From: Deltaproteobacteria bacterium UBA2385
Lineage (GTDB): Bacteria; Myxococcota_A; UBA796; UBA2385
Reading direction: 5' to 3'
Length of the DNA stretch: 24,687 nt
Assembly: GCA_002343455.1 (NCBI GenBank)
Contig: DDSR01000073.1
Span: 9,286-33,972 of the forward strand
Position 1 is the first letter of the stretch, and each line of letters opens with the position of its first letter. Below, one piece after another: positions 8,486-15,442 of the stretch. A model generated the notes under the pieces. It was given only the letters and a program-made list of their open reading frames with translations, had not been told where the DNA came from and made no database searches. Both the position numbers and the translations under genes were made by a program.

Positions 8486-8990
8486 GCCTGCCGTGCCGCC
8501 GCCAGCCCCAGCCCAGGAGAGGCAGGAGCAGGAGGGCCGGCACGGAGCTGTCGCTGGGCGGCAGCGGGCCGTTGCAGCCGCCGCCGCTGATCTGGGCGTC
8601 GCGGTTGGCCTGCACCTCGGAGAGCTGGTCGTGGGTGCAGCGCACGGAGACGTCGGACCAGCCGGTGGTGCTGCCGTCGGTGCAGGAGGCCCAGACCCGC
8701 AGCTCCAGCGTCACGCAGTCGCCGGGGTCCTCGGGGGCGCGCCAGGTCACCGGCGAGCCCGAGGTCTGCAAGAAGTCGCCCTGGTTACCGTCCGACCACC
8801 AGGAGCAGGTGTCGACGTCGCCGCAGCTGCGTCCGCCGCTGATCCGGAAGTCCAGGAACTCGCCGAAGTAGGTGTCGCGCACATCGGGCGAGATCTCGCC
8901 CCAGGTGCTGCAGTCGTTGACGCCGGTGTCCACGGCGCCCGCGATCGGGGAGGCCAGCAGGACGGCGGCGAGCGAGGCGAGAGACAGCAC
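8475..8990 (-). CDS. Small secreted protein with MYXO-CTERM-like C-terminal sorting tail
   Basis: A 171-residue protein of unknown function. It begins at a GTG (8990) preceded by GGAGG with a four-base gap; no other in-frame start exists upstream, so the start is well supported. The N-terminus is a signal peptide (VLSLASLAAVLLA, cleavage likely after AGA). The mature part is acidic and cysteine-rich, with six or more Cys that probably pair. The C-terminus carries GGGCNG, then a hydrophobic stretch (VPALLLLPLLGWGW) and an Arg/His-rich end. This is the layout of MYXO-CTERM-type sorting signals, in which a protein is processed at the Cys and held at the cell surface; the exact consensus is not matched. 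It is the first gene of the operon with the CapA-like and hydrolase lipoproteins, suggesting all three act together at the surface. Confidence 0.8.
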   Translation of the reverse strand: MLSLASLAAVLLASPIAGAVDTGVNDCSTWGEISPDVRDTYFGEFLDFRISGGRSCGDVDTCSWWSDGNQGDFLQTSGSPVTWRAPEDPGDCVTLELRVWASCTDGSTTGWSDVSVRCTHDQLSEVQANRDAQISGGGCNGPLPPSDSSVPALLLLPLLGWGWRRHGRHGR

Positions 8991-8994
8991 GAAG

Positions 8995-8999
8995 CCTCC
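8995..8999 (-). promoter_or_regulatory. Ribosome-binding site GGAGG deciding the 8990 start
   Basis: On the minus strand GGAGG lies four bases before the GTG at 8990. The frame upstream has no ATG, GTG or TTG codon close by, so this site fixes the start of the secreted small protein. Confidence 0.6.
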
Positions 9000-9060
9000 G
9001 AGAGAGAGGGGTGGCGCGCACCCCGACCGGCGGCAGAATAACGCAGAAGGGCGCCCGCGT

Positions 9061-10413
9061 CTGGACAAGCGCGCCAGGCAGACGCCGAGGTACCCGCTGC
9101 TCCTGCTCGCCCTGCTCTGCTGCGCCATCGCCTGGGCGCGCTGCGATCTGCGGCCGGAGGGGCCGGCCCAGGTGCTGCACGAGGGGGACCGCGCCTGGCA
9201 GGAGGGGCGTCGGGGCGAGGCCCGCTGCGCCTGGAAGCAGGCCAGCCAGGCCGAGGAGCAGGCGCCGGCGATCGCCGCGATGGCCAGGCTGCGGCTGCTG
9301 CGGGTCTCGGGCAACCTGGGCCTCTTCCGCCACGGCCCGCGGGCCGATCGGCTGCTGCTCGCCTGCCCGGAGGAGGATCCCGACTGCCGGCTGGCCTGGG
9401 TCGACCGGGAGCTGATCCTCAAGGAGCTGGGCCTCGGGGGGAGGCTGGAGCCGGCCTGCGCCGAGCTGGACGCGCTGCAGGCGGCGCGGCCCGAGGAGGT
9501 CGCGGCCCGGCTGGGCTGGGCGAGCCGCCTGGGGGCGAGCTGTCTGGGGCCGGATGTGGGGCCGGTTGTGGGGCCGGTTGTGGGGTCGGAGGTGCCGCCC
9601 GCTCCGGCGGCGCCGAGCCCGGGGACCTGGCTGCTGGCCCTGGGCGCGACCGGGGCCAGCGGGGTGGGCGCGGGGCCGGTGCTGCGCTTCGTGCATCCCG
9701 ACCTGGGCTGGAAGGGCGCTCGCCTGGAGCTGGACGGCTTCGCCACCACCGGAGGGGCCGCCAGCGGGCGACTCAGCCTGCGCAGCGCCGGCTCGCCCTT
9801 CGTCTGGACCGGGGCCCAGGGCGCGGTCCTGCCGGGGGAGCTGCGCCAGGCCCGCGCCTTCCTCGCCCCGGGCCTCTCCCGACGCGGGGCCGCCCTCTGG
9901 CTGGGGCCGCGGCTGTCCTGGGAGAGCCTCGGTGGCGAGACTCTCTTCAGCCACGGCCTGCTCGCGGGGAGCTCCTGGCGGCGAGGCCCCGTCGGCCTCA
10001 GCGCCCAGGGCCAGCTGGGCCTGTGGGGGAGCCCCTGGGCCTGGACCGGGGCCGAGGCCCGCTTCACCGGCGAGCGCCTCGCCAGCCGCCTCGTCGGCAG
10101 CCTCGTCCCGGTCGAGGTCGAGGCCTGGCGCCTCCCCGCCTGGGGCGGCGGCGAGGTCCTGCGCGCGGCCTCCTTCCGCGAGGTGCAGGCCCCCGCCATG
10201 GCCGCCCTGGTCGCCGAGTGGCGGCAGCCCGTCGCCGGACCGCTGGCCCTGGTCCTCTTCGGCGAGGGCGTCTGGGCGGGAACCCCCCACGGCGGTGGCG
10301 GCCTCGGCGCGCGCCTGCACCTGCCGCCCCGCCCTCACAACACCGTCCGCCTCGACCTCGGCGTCGGCGACCTCGGCTGGGCCCTCTCTGCCGGGTGGGG
10401 CGAGAGCTTCTGA
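9061..10413 (+). CDS. Probable outer-membrane beta-barrel protein with periplasmic repeat-like N-terminal region
   Basis: About 450 residues. A signal peptide or membrane anchor (YPLLLLALLCCAIAW) begins about ten codons in. Next is an Ala/Glu/Arg-rich helical region with a TPR flavour (GDRAWQEGRRGEARCAWKQA), then a Gly-Pro-Val repeat linker, then about 270 residues of alternating polar/hydrophobic strands rich in Gly, Trp and aromatic residues. The protein ends in Phe, as outer-membrane barrels inserted by the BAM machinery usually do. No conserved family was recognised; an Omp85/autotransporter-like barrel is only a guess. The start is unclear: no in-frame ATG exists, and the GTGs at 8872 and 8926 lie inside the divergent neighbour. 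The CTG at 9061, nine bases after AGAAGGG, fits the signal peptide best. The gene is divergent from the operon at 3651-8990 and may share its control region. Confidence 0.65.
   Translation: MDKRARQTPRYPLLLLALLCCAIAWARCDLRPEGPAQVLHEGDRAWQEGRRGEARCAWKQASQAEEQAPAIAAMARLRLLRVSGNLGLFRHGPRADRLLLACPEEDPDCRLAWVDRELILKELGLGGRLEPACAELDALQAARPEEVAARLGWASRLGASCLGPDVGPVVGPVVGSEVPPAPAAPSPGTWLLALGATGASGVGAGPVLRFVHPDLGWKGARLELDGFATTGGAASGRLSLRSAGSPFVWTGAQGAVLPGELRQARAFLAPGLSRRGAALWLGPRLSWESLGGETLFSHGLLAGSSWRRGPVGLSAQGQLGLWGSPWAWTGAEARFTGERLASRLVGSLVPVEVEAWRLPAWGGGEVLRAASFREVQAPAMAALVAEWRQPVAGPLALVLFGEGVWAGTPHGGGGLGARLHLPPRPHNTVRLDLGVGDLGWALSAGWGESF
9547..9594 (+). repeat. 12-bp tandem repeat (four copies) inside the barrel-protein gene
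   Basis: Four consecutive 12-base units of the form gggccggttgtg: copies two and three are identical, copy one differs by one base, and copy four is more diverged. They encode GP-V-V-type tetrapeptides that link the helical region to the barrel. Being a multiple of three, copy-number change would lengthen or shorten the linker without a frameshift. Confidence 0.8.
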
Positions 10414-10440
10414 CTAGCTAGTGCCTGGCACTAGCTAGTC
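10412..10440. repeat. Perfect 13-bp inverted repeat, 3-base loop, overlapping a stop codon
   Basis: GACTAGCTAGTGC (10412-10424) is the exact reverse complement of 10428-10440, with CTG between. It begins inside the TGA of the barrel-protein gene and contains four CTAG tetranucleotides, a sequence usually scarce in bacterial DNA. It could act as a transcript-end hairpin, but there is no T-tract. Alternatively it may be a small dispersed palindromic (REP-like) element or a binding site ahead of the next gene. Confidence 0.75.
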
Positions 10441-10480
10441 ACACCCGCGGTGCATTCTTGATACGACCCCTCCCCACCTG

Positions 10481-10487
10481 AAGGAGG
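10481..10487 (+). promoter_or_regulatory. Strong ribosome-binding site for the ElbB-like gene
   Basis: AAGGAGG, an almost perfect anti-16S match, ends four bases before the ATG at 10492. It fixes that start and suggests strong initiation at the head of the rightward gene set. Confidence 0.75.
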
Positions 10488-10491
10488 CAGC

Positions 10492-11172
10492 ATGTCCCAC
10501 CTCTCCGGCTCGCCCACCGGGCCCCGCGTCGCGGTCGTCCTGTCCGGCTGCGGCTACCTCGACGGCTCCGAGATCAACGAGGTCGTCATCGCCCTGCTCG
10601 CGCTCAACCGCGCCGGCGCCCGGGTGCGCTGCTTCGCGCCGACCGGCCCGCAGATGCACGTCGTCGACCACCTCACGGGCCAGCCCGAGCCCGGCGCCAC
10701 CCGCGACGTACTGCACGAGAGCGCCCGCATCACCCGCGGCAAGGTCGAGCCCCTCTCCAGCCTCGCCTCGCCGGACTTCGAGGCCATCTTCCTCCCCGGC
10801 GGCTTCGGCGCCGCCAAGAACCTCAGCACCTTCGCCACCCAGGGGCCCAAGGGCGCCGTCCTCCCCGAGCTGGCCGCCGTCCTGCGGCAGTTCCGCCAGG
10901 CCGGCAAGCCCATCGGCGCCGTCTGCATCGCCCCCGCCGTCGTCGTCATGGCCCTGGGCGAGGGCGAGGTCACCATCGGCCAGGACAGCGGGACCGCCGC
11001 GGCCATCGAGGCCCTGGGCGGTCGGCACCAGGTCTGCCCCGTCCAGAGCGCCCACATCGACGCCGAGCGCCGCATCGTCACCGCCCCGGCCTTCATGGAG
11101 CACGCCCAGCTCGCCCAGGTCGCCGACGGCATCGAGGCCGCCGTTGCCGCCACCCTCTCGCTGGTGCGCTGA
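10492..11172 (+). CDS. elbB: ElbB-like DJ-1/PfpI family protein (glyoxalase-type)
   Basis: A 226-residue class-I glutamine-amidotransferase-like protein of the ElbB/ES1 subgroup, once called 'enhancing lycopene biosynthesis protein 2'. The subgroup's opening VVLSGCGYLDGSEINE (residues 15-30), the FLPGGFGAAKNL loop (100-111), the nucleophile-elbow Cys145 in VCIAP, and Glu27 as partner are all visible. Length matches the family. E. coli ElbB has weak glyoxalase activity toward glyoxal-type carbonyls; its true substrate is unsettled, and the isoprenoid link comes from an overexpression phenotype. A strong ribosome-binding site fixes the start. The stop is two bases before the dehydrogenase ATG, so the two are co-translated and may both handle reactive carbonyl compounds, which is an inference. 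Confidence 0.9.
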   Translation: MSHLSGSPTGPRVAVVLSGCGYLDGSEINEVVIALLALNRAGARVRCFAPTGPQMHVVDHLTGQPEPGATRDVLHESARITRGKVEPLSSLASPDFEAIFLPGGFGAAKNLSTFATQGPKGAVLPELAAVLRQFRQAGKPIGAVCIAPAVVVMALGEGEVTIGQDSGTAAAIEALGGRHQVCPVQSAHIDAERRIVTAPAFMEHAQLAQVADGIEAAVAATLSLVR

Positions 11173-11174
11173 CC

Positions 11175-11921
11175 ATGGACAAGCCGCTCAAGGGAAAGGT
11201 CGTCTGCATCACCGGCGCCGGTCGAGGCCTGGGCGCCGCCCTCGCCCGCGCCTTCGCCGCGCAGGGCGCCAGCCTCGTCCTCGCCAGCCGCACCCCGCCC
11301 GAGCTCGAGGCCCTCGCCGCCGAGCTCGGCGCCGCCTGCAAGGTCCCGGTCCTGGCCGTGCCCACCGATGTGCGGGTCAAGTCCGAGGTCGACGCGCTGA
11401 TCGACGCCGCCGTCGGGGAATTCGGCCAGCTCGACGTCATGGTCAACAACGCCGGCCTCGCCATCTACGGCCCGGTCGAGTCCGTGACCCCCGACCAGCT
11501 CGACCTGATGATCGACACCAACCTCAAGGGCACCATCTACGGCAGCCAGGCCGCCTTCCGCGTCATGAAGCCGCGCCGCAGCGGCCTGATCGTCAACATC
11601 AGCAGCATCGCCGGCAAGCTGCACCTGCCCAACGAGAGCGCCTACAACGCCAGCAAGTGGGCGGTCAACGGCTTCACCGGCACCCTGCGCCTGGAGGCCG
11701 AGCCCCACGGCGTCAAGGTGAGCTGCGTCTGTCCGGGCGGCATCGACACCCCCTTCTGGAAGAGCATGGACTTCCTGCCCTTCCCGCCCAGCATCGACCC
11801 CGAGCGTGACTTCATGAAGCCGGAGGAGGTCGCCGGGACCGTGGTGCAGATCGCGCTGGGCAGCGGGGGGTACGTGCTGCCGGAGGTGGTGATGCTGCCG
11901 TTGATCACGGGGCGGGGGTGA
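11175..11921 (+). CDS. Short-chain dehydrogenase/reductase (SDR)
   Basis: A 248-residue classical SDR, a soluble NAD(P)-dependent oxidoreductase. All classical motifs are in place: TGAGRGLG coenzyme loop (residues 13-20), NNAG (91-94), structural Asn116, and the catalytic Ser144, Tyr157 and Lys161 (YNASK). Arg39 at the end of the second beta-strand (LASRT) suggests NADPH preference. After the active site, CPGGIDTPFW forms the usual PG motif. Substrate cannot be inferred; the sequence resembles the broad 3-oxoacyl-ACP reductase-like group. It follows the ElbB-like gene by two bases. Its final codons overlap the start of the large nuclease gene (GTGA), so it is transcriptionally and probably translationally linked to both sides. 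Confidence 0.92.
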   Translation: MDKPLKGKVVCITGAGRGLGAALARAFAAQGASLVLASRTPPELEALAAELGAACKVPVLAVPTDVRVKSEVDALIDAAVGEFGQLDVMVNNAGLAIYGPVESVTPDQLDLMIDTNLKGTIYGSQAAFRVMKPRRSGLIVNISSIAGKLHLPNESAYNASKWAVNGFTGTLRLEAEPHGVKVSCVCPGGIDTPFWKSMDFLPFPPSIDPERDFMKPEEVAGTVVQIALGSGGYVLPEVVMLPLITGRG

Positions 11922-14900
11922 GGCCACAACCGGGGCAGGAGGCGGACTGGATTGCCGGGCTGAGCCCGGAGGACTTCCAGCGCCTCGCCCTGGACCTGCT
12001 GCGCAATCACGCAGAGGGTGTGCGGCCTTTCGACCTGCCCCATGGTCGGACGGATGGCGGCTTTGACGGGGAGCTCGTTGGGAGCTTCGGAGGGCTGTCT
12101 GGGCGGGTGCGGGTCTCGGTGAAGGGGAACAAGACCTTCAAAGACCTCAAGGCTGACGCGCTCAAGGATTCGAAGACGCACGCGGGGCAGCCGATGCTGC
12201 TGGTCTCTCGCTTGCGACTGGACGAGTCGCAACAGCGCCGACTCAAAGAGGCGACAGGCATCCAAACCGAGGTGATTGATGGCGGAATGCTGGCCTCCTG
12301 GCTCCGCGACCTGCATCACCTACGCGCAAGCTGGTGGAACGAGGAGACGGCGCTGACGCCGATGAGCCTGCGCCTCGCACCCTGGCCCGAAGGCCGGCGC
12401 AGCTTGGGTCCATGGCTTCGAACAGAGTGCGCGGCCCTGGGCGCGCTGGTCCAAGCGGTCCATGAGGGCAAGCGCTTGGTCCTGCTGGCGACGCCCCCTC
12501 ACACCCGCGGCGAGCGCTGCCTGTGGGGGCTGGGCCGTCGGCTCGACCGTCACCCCTCCGGCCGAGCGGCCTGGTGGCTGGAGGCGGGCCGCGCCCTCCC
12601 CGGGGACCTGGTGCCCAAGCAACGGGAGGCCGTGTTCTTTGCCACCCCCTCCAGCAGCGAGGAGGAGGACCTGCTGGACTGGGCCGAGGGTCAATGGGGA
12701 CGGGGACATCGCTGCACTCTTGTCCTGGCGGTTGCCGACTTCCACCTGGGCGAGGTCCAGGCGCTCTATCGTGGCGACCCCAGCGAAGTGGGCGTCGTCC
12801 GCCTGAGCCGTCCGGCTGACTACGGGGAGGTCGAGCGGCTGACCCGCTGGTTGTTCGACAGTGCCCAAGTCAGCGATGTGACACGCCGGAACTTCGCCTA
12901 CACATGGAGTCACCTGCCGTCCTTGATGGAACAGGGCGCCCGACGCCCAGAGCTTGGAGTCAAGCGATACTCCGACATCTTCGACCCGGACGCCCGCAGC
13001 CTCCTCGGGCGGCGCGCCTTGGTTGCTGAGCGCCCTGGGCTCGTCGAGCTCGAACAGTGGGCGGATGAGAGCAGCGGTCTGTCGCGAGCCGCCCGGGGAA
13101 AGATCCTGACTGACGCTGGGCGGTTGGGTTGGCTCGAGGTGAAGACCGGCTTTCCGAATTCTTCGGGGAGCCGATGGTTGATGATTCACGCCTGGCTAGT
13201 GGGAGACGCCACGGCCCTGGATGGGCTGCTACGGTCGGATCCACCGGACGAGGCGCTGCTCGGCCTGGCCTGGGCGGGCAGGGTCGACAACATCGAGCAG
13301 CACCTCCTGCTGCGCCTGCGGTCCGGGGGACTTCGAAGTGCCCTTGCTCTCCTCGCGCGACTGCCGTTCAGCACGGAGCGCCTCACTGGCGAGCTGATCG
13401 AAGCGGCCAACGAGGCTCTTGAGGACCTCTCCCCCGGCGAGGACCGCCTTCTCGCCGAGGCGCTCGAGAGGGCCGCGCGCTGGCCGCCGTTGGTGCCTGG
13501 TGCCATGAGTCTGGCACTACGCTTGCGTGAGCGTGGGATTCGGGACAGTCTATTCAGCCAGGGCCCAAGCGGGATCCTGACGTGGTTCACCGACCCGAAG
13601 CGAGGGATCTCGACGCTGACAGCCCTGGAGGGACTGGGTTGGATCCGAGATCGGCTGGATGAGTTGGAGCCGAAGATCGCCATTGACGCCGCAGCGCCCT
13701 GGCTGCGTAGCGCAGTGGAGCGCCAGGAATTCGGGCCGGGTGTCATGAGCTTCGGGCCAGCAGGGTGGAAGTCCGACAGCCCCCTGGTCCGAGATTGCTG
13801 GGAGCTGGCAGCCGAGATCCTCACTGGGCTGATCCGGCGGCGACCGATGGTCGAGCCCGCTTGGGAGGCCCTGCGTCCGATTGGCACTTCGCCGGTTGAC
13901 CCCCAGGTGCAGTCCCCTGAGGCCCAGGTATCAATCGTCAGGCAGCTTCTCCATGACGCACTGCAGAGCCTACCCGACACTTCCGATCCATACTCTCGGG
14001 GCCTGGCCGACAGCACGCTCCTGGTGCAGGTCGTGCATGGCCCCGACAGGGGCTTCGTGGACGACGCGCTTGCGCGGGCCATCCTCGCAGGTCTCAGCCG
14101 TGACCCGCGTGTGGCCGCCGCAGTTGCGGGGGTGGCCACCCCGCGTCCGATCATCGATCCGGACGCGTTGCTCGTTGCCTACGAGGAGGGGGGCGCTGGC
14201 GCGGTGAAGCTTGAGTACGAGGCCTCGGCCAGGGACCATGTGCGCCTGGCCCGGCGCCTGGTCGAGGCCAGGGTAGACACCAATGATCTGATCACGCTGT
14301 TGAAAGTCATCGATGGTCGGATTGGCCCCGGTTGGGGCCAGCTCCCTGGCATGGATCTGTTTCGCCAGTGGGCTGAATTGGCCCCAACGGTCTTCGAACC
14401 AGTCCTGCTCGGCGATCGCTGGGCGGAGGTCCCTCGTGACCTTCAGGGCCCGCTTCTCCGCCAGGTAGCCCCCATCTTCGGACCTCGCTTGCGGGGGAGA
14501 CCCAACCCGCAGACGCTCTCGCCGAAGCGCGCGGGCGCTGCCTTACGAATCCATCGCCTCTTGGATCGCCCGGATCGGGTCGAAGCCGACGAGGCGATCC
14601 GACTGCTCCCGGCCCTGGAGGAGCTGCTTGAACCGCATGAGGTGCTGGGAGTGATGGTGCGCCTCGCAGAGCGGCCGGACCCAGCGCTGTGGATCAGCCT
14701 TCTTGGGTGGTTGTGGCGTCATCTGAACATGAGACGTGCGACTGTGGACCCGCGCGACCTTCAGGTGCTGCTCGCTCGCATTCTGGTTCAGCCGGTTTCC
14801 TTCGCGGTCCTGGACGCGTTGATGTTGATCCCGCTCCATCCCGAGGCCCCGCACCGCCAGCTTGTCCTGGACGCGGCGGTCGAAGCCTTCACGCGGGTCT

Positions 14901-15427
14901 TGGAAGCGGACGACTCTTCATCCGAGCTCCCTTCGCGCCCGTTCGAGCACCCGCCCTTGGAACTTCTGTGCACCACCTTGATGACCCGCTCGCCCGCTCT
15001 GGGTGTTCGCTTGTTGGCGCGGCTTCCTCTCTCGGCCCGACGGAGTGTGCTGAAGGATCTCGCCAGAGAGGACATCGTGGCGATGCTGCTTGCCTGCCCC
15101 GATCCCCTGAACGCTCGGGAGCGCATCGAGATTGTCGACGCTCTGGCCAAGAGGCTCCCCAGCTACCAGATCGAGACGCTGGTCCGACAGTCGTCGCCCG
15201 AGCGCGGCAGGCTGCTGCTGATCGCTTCCGACGCCGCCGAGGCGCTCAGGCCGCTGGTCGATGAGTTGGCTCAGGGCATCGAGTCGCGCGAGGAGCGCCA
15301 GCGGTGGCTTCGGAAGGTGCAATTCGGCTCGCTCCTCTTCTACAAGCGCAGCGGTCCGCCTCAGCTCGCCCACGAGACGCCCGGCCCCCCGCCGAGCCTC
15401 CTGCCGGTCGAGGAACCGGATAGCTGA
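11918..15427 (+). CDS. Large protein: PD-(D/E)XK nuclease domain, degenerate STAND-like core, helical repeats
   Basis: 1169 residues. Residues about 14-145 look like an Mrr/restriction-endonuclease-like domain: LSPEDFQRLALDLL (Glu18 in the first helix), TDGGFDGE (Asp46, Asp50) and VRVSVKG (Lys69), followed by alternating strands and helices (MLLVSR, TEVIDG). The pre-Lys acidic or Gln residue is Ser, a deviation. Residues about 170-420 follow the strand order of a STAND NTPase: RLVLLAT where a P-loop should begin, AVFFATP where Walker B should be, TLVLAVADF, then VVRLSRPADYGEVERL; but neither GxxxxGK[ST] nor an acidic Walker B is present. Residues about 420-1130 are Leu/Ala/Arg-rich helices of HEAT/TPR character; the tail is Pro-rich. 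The architecture recalls Avs proteins with a dead ATPase. The GTG at 11918 is chosen because later starts would cut the first nuclease helix. Function (DNA cleavage in defence) is inferred. Confidence 0.7.
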   Translation: MRPQPGQEADWIAGLSPEDFQRLALDLLRNHAEGVRPFDLPHGRTDGGFDGELVGSFGGLSGRVRVSVKGNKTFKDLKADALKDSKTHAGQPMLLVSRLRLDESQQRRLKEATGIQTEVIDGGMLASWLRDLHHLRASWWNEETALTPMSLRLAPWPEGRRSLGPWLRTECAALGALVQAVHEGKRLVLLATPPHTRGERCLWGLGRRLDRHPSGRAAWWLEAGRALPGDLVPKQREAVFFATPSSSEEEDLLDWAEGQWGRGHRCTLVLAVADFHLGEVQALYRGDPSEVGVVRLSRPADYGEVERLTRWLFDSAQVSDVTRRNFAYTWSHLPSLMEQGARRPELGVKRYSDIFDPDARSLLGRRALVAERPGLVELEQWADESSGLSRAARGKILTDAGRLGWLEVKTGFPNSSGSRWLMIHAWLVGDATALDGLLRSDPPDEALLGLAWAGRVDNIEQHLLLRLRSGGLRSALALLARLPFSTERLTGELIEAANEALEDLSPGEDRLLAEALERAARWPPLVPGAMSLALRLRERGIRDSLFSQGPSGILTWFTDPKRGISTLTALEGLGWIRDRLDELEPKIAIDAAAPWLRSAVERQEFGPGVMSFGPAGWKSDSPLVRDCWELAAEILTGLIRRRPMVEPAWEALRPIGTSPVDPQVQSPEAQVSIVRQLLHDALQSLPDTSDPYSRGLADSTLLVQVVHGPDRGFVDDALARAILAGLSRDPRVAAAVAGVATPRPIIDPDALLVAYEEGGAGAVKLEYEASARDHVRLARRLVEARVDTNDLITLLKVIDGRIGPGWGQLPGMDLFRQWAELAPTVFEPVLLGDRWAEVPRDLQGPLLRQVAPIFGPRLRGRPNPQTLSPKRAGAALRIHRLLDRPDRVEADEAIRLLPALEELLEPHEVLGVMVRLAERPDPALWISLLGWLWRHLNMRRATVDPRDLQVLLARILVQPVSFAVLDALMLIPLHPEAPHRQLVLDAAVEAFTRVLEADDSSSELPSRPFEHPPLELLCTTLMTRSPALGVRLLARLPLSARRSVLKDLAREDIVAMLLACPDPLNARERIEIVDALAKRLPSYQIETLVRQSSPERGRLLLIASDAAEALRPLVDELAQGIESREERQRWLRKVQFGSLLFYKRSGPPQLAHETPGPPPSLLPVEEPDS

Positions 15428-15432
15428 GCCCC

Positions 15433-15437
15433 AGGAG
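15433..15437 (+). promoter_or_regulatory. Ribosome-binding site AGGAG for the AAA ATPase
   Basis: AGGAG sits five bases before the ATG at 15443, in the 15-bp gap after the large nuclease gene. It gives the ATPase independent initiation within the same transcript. Confidence 0.6.
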
Positions 15438-15442
15438 CCCCC

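Noticed and set aside
6428..8590. 720-codon open frame on the plus strand
   Set aside because: It lies opposite the CapA-like gene, which has every family motif. No signal, domain or start context supports the antisense frame.
13493..13520. ggtgcctggtgcc followed by ctggcac, resembling the palindrome core at 10412-10440
   Set aside because: It is a direct near-repeat inside a coding frame, with no symmetrical arms and no CTAG; taken as chance.
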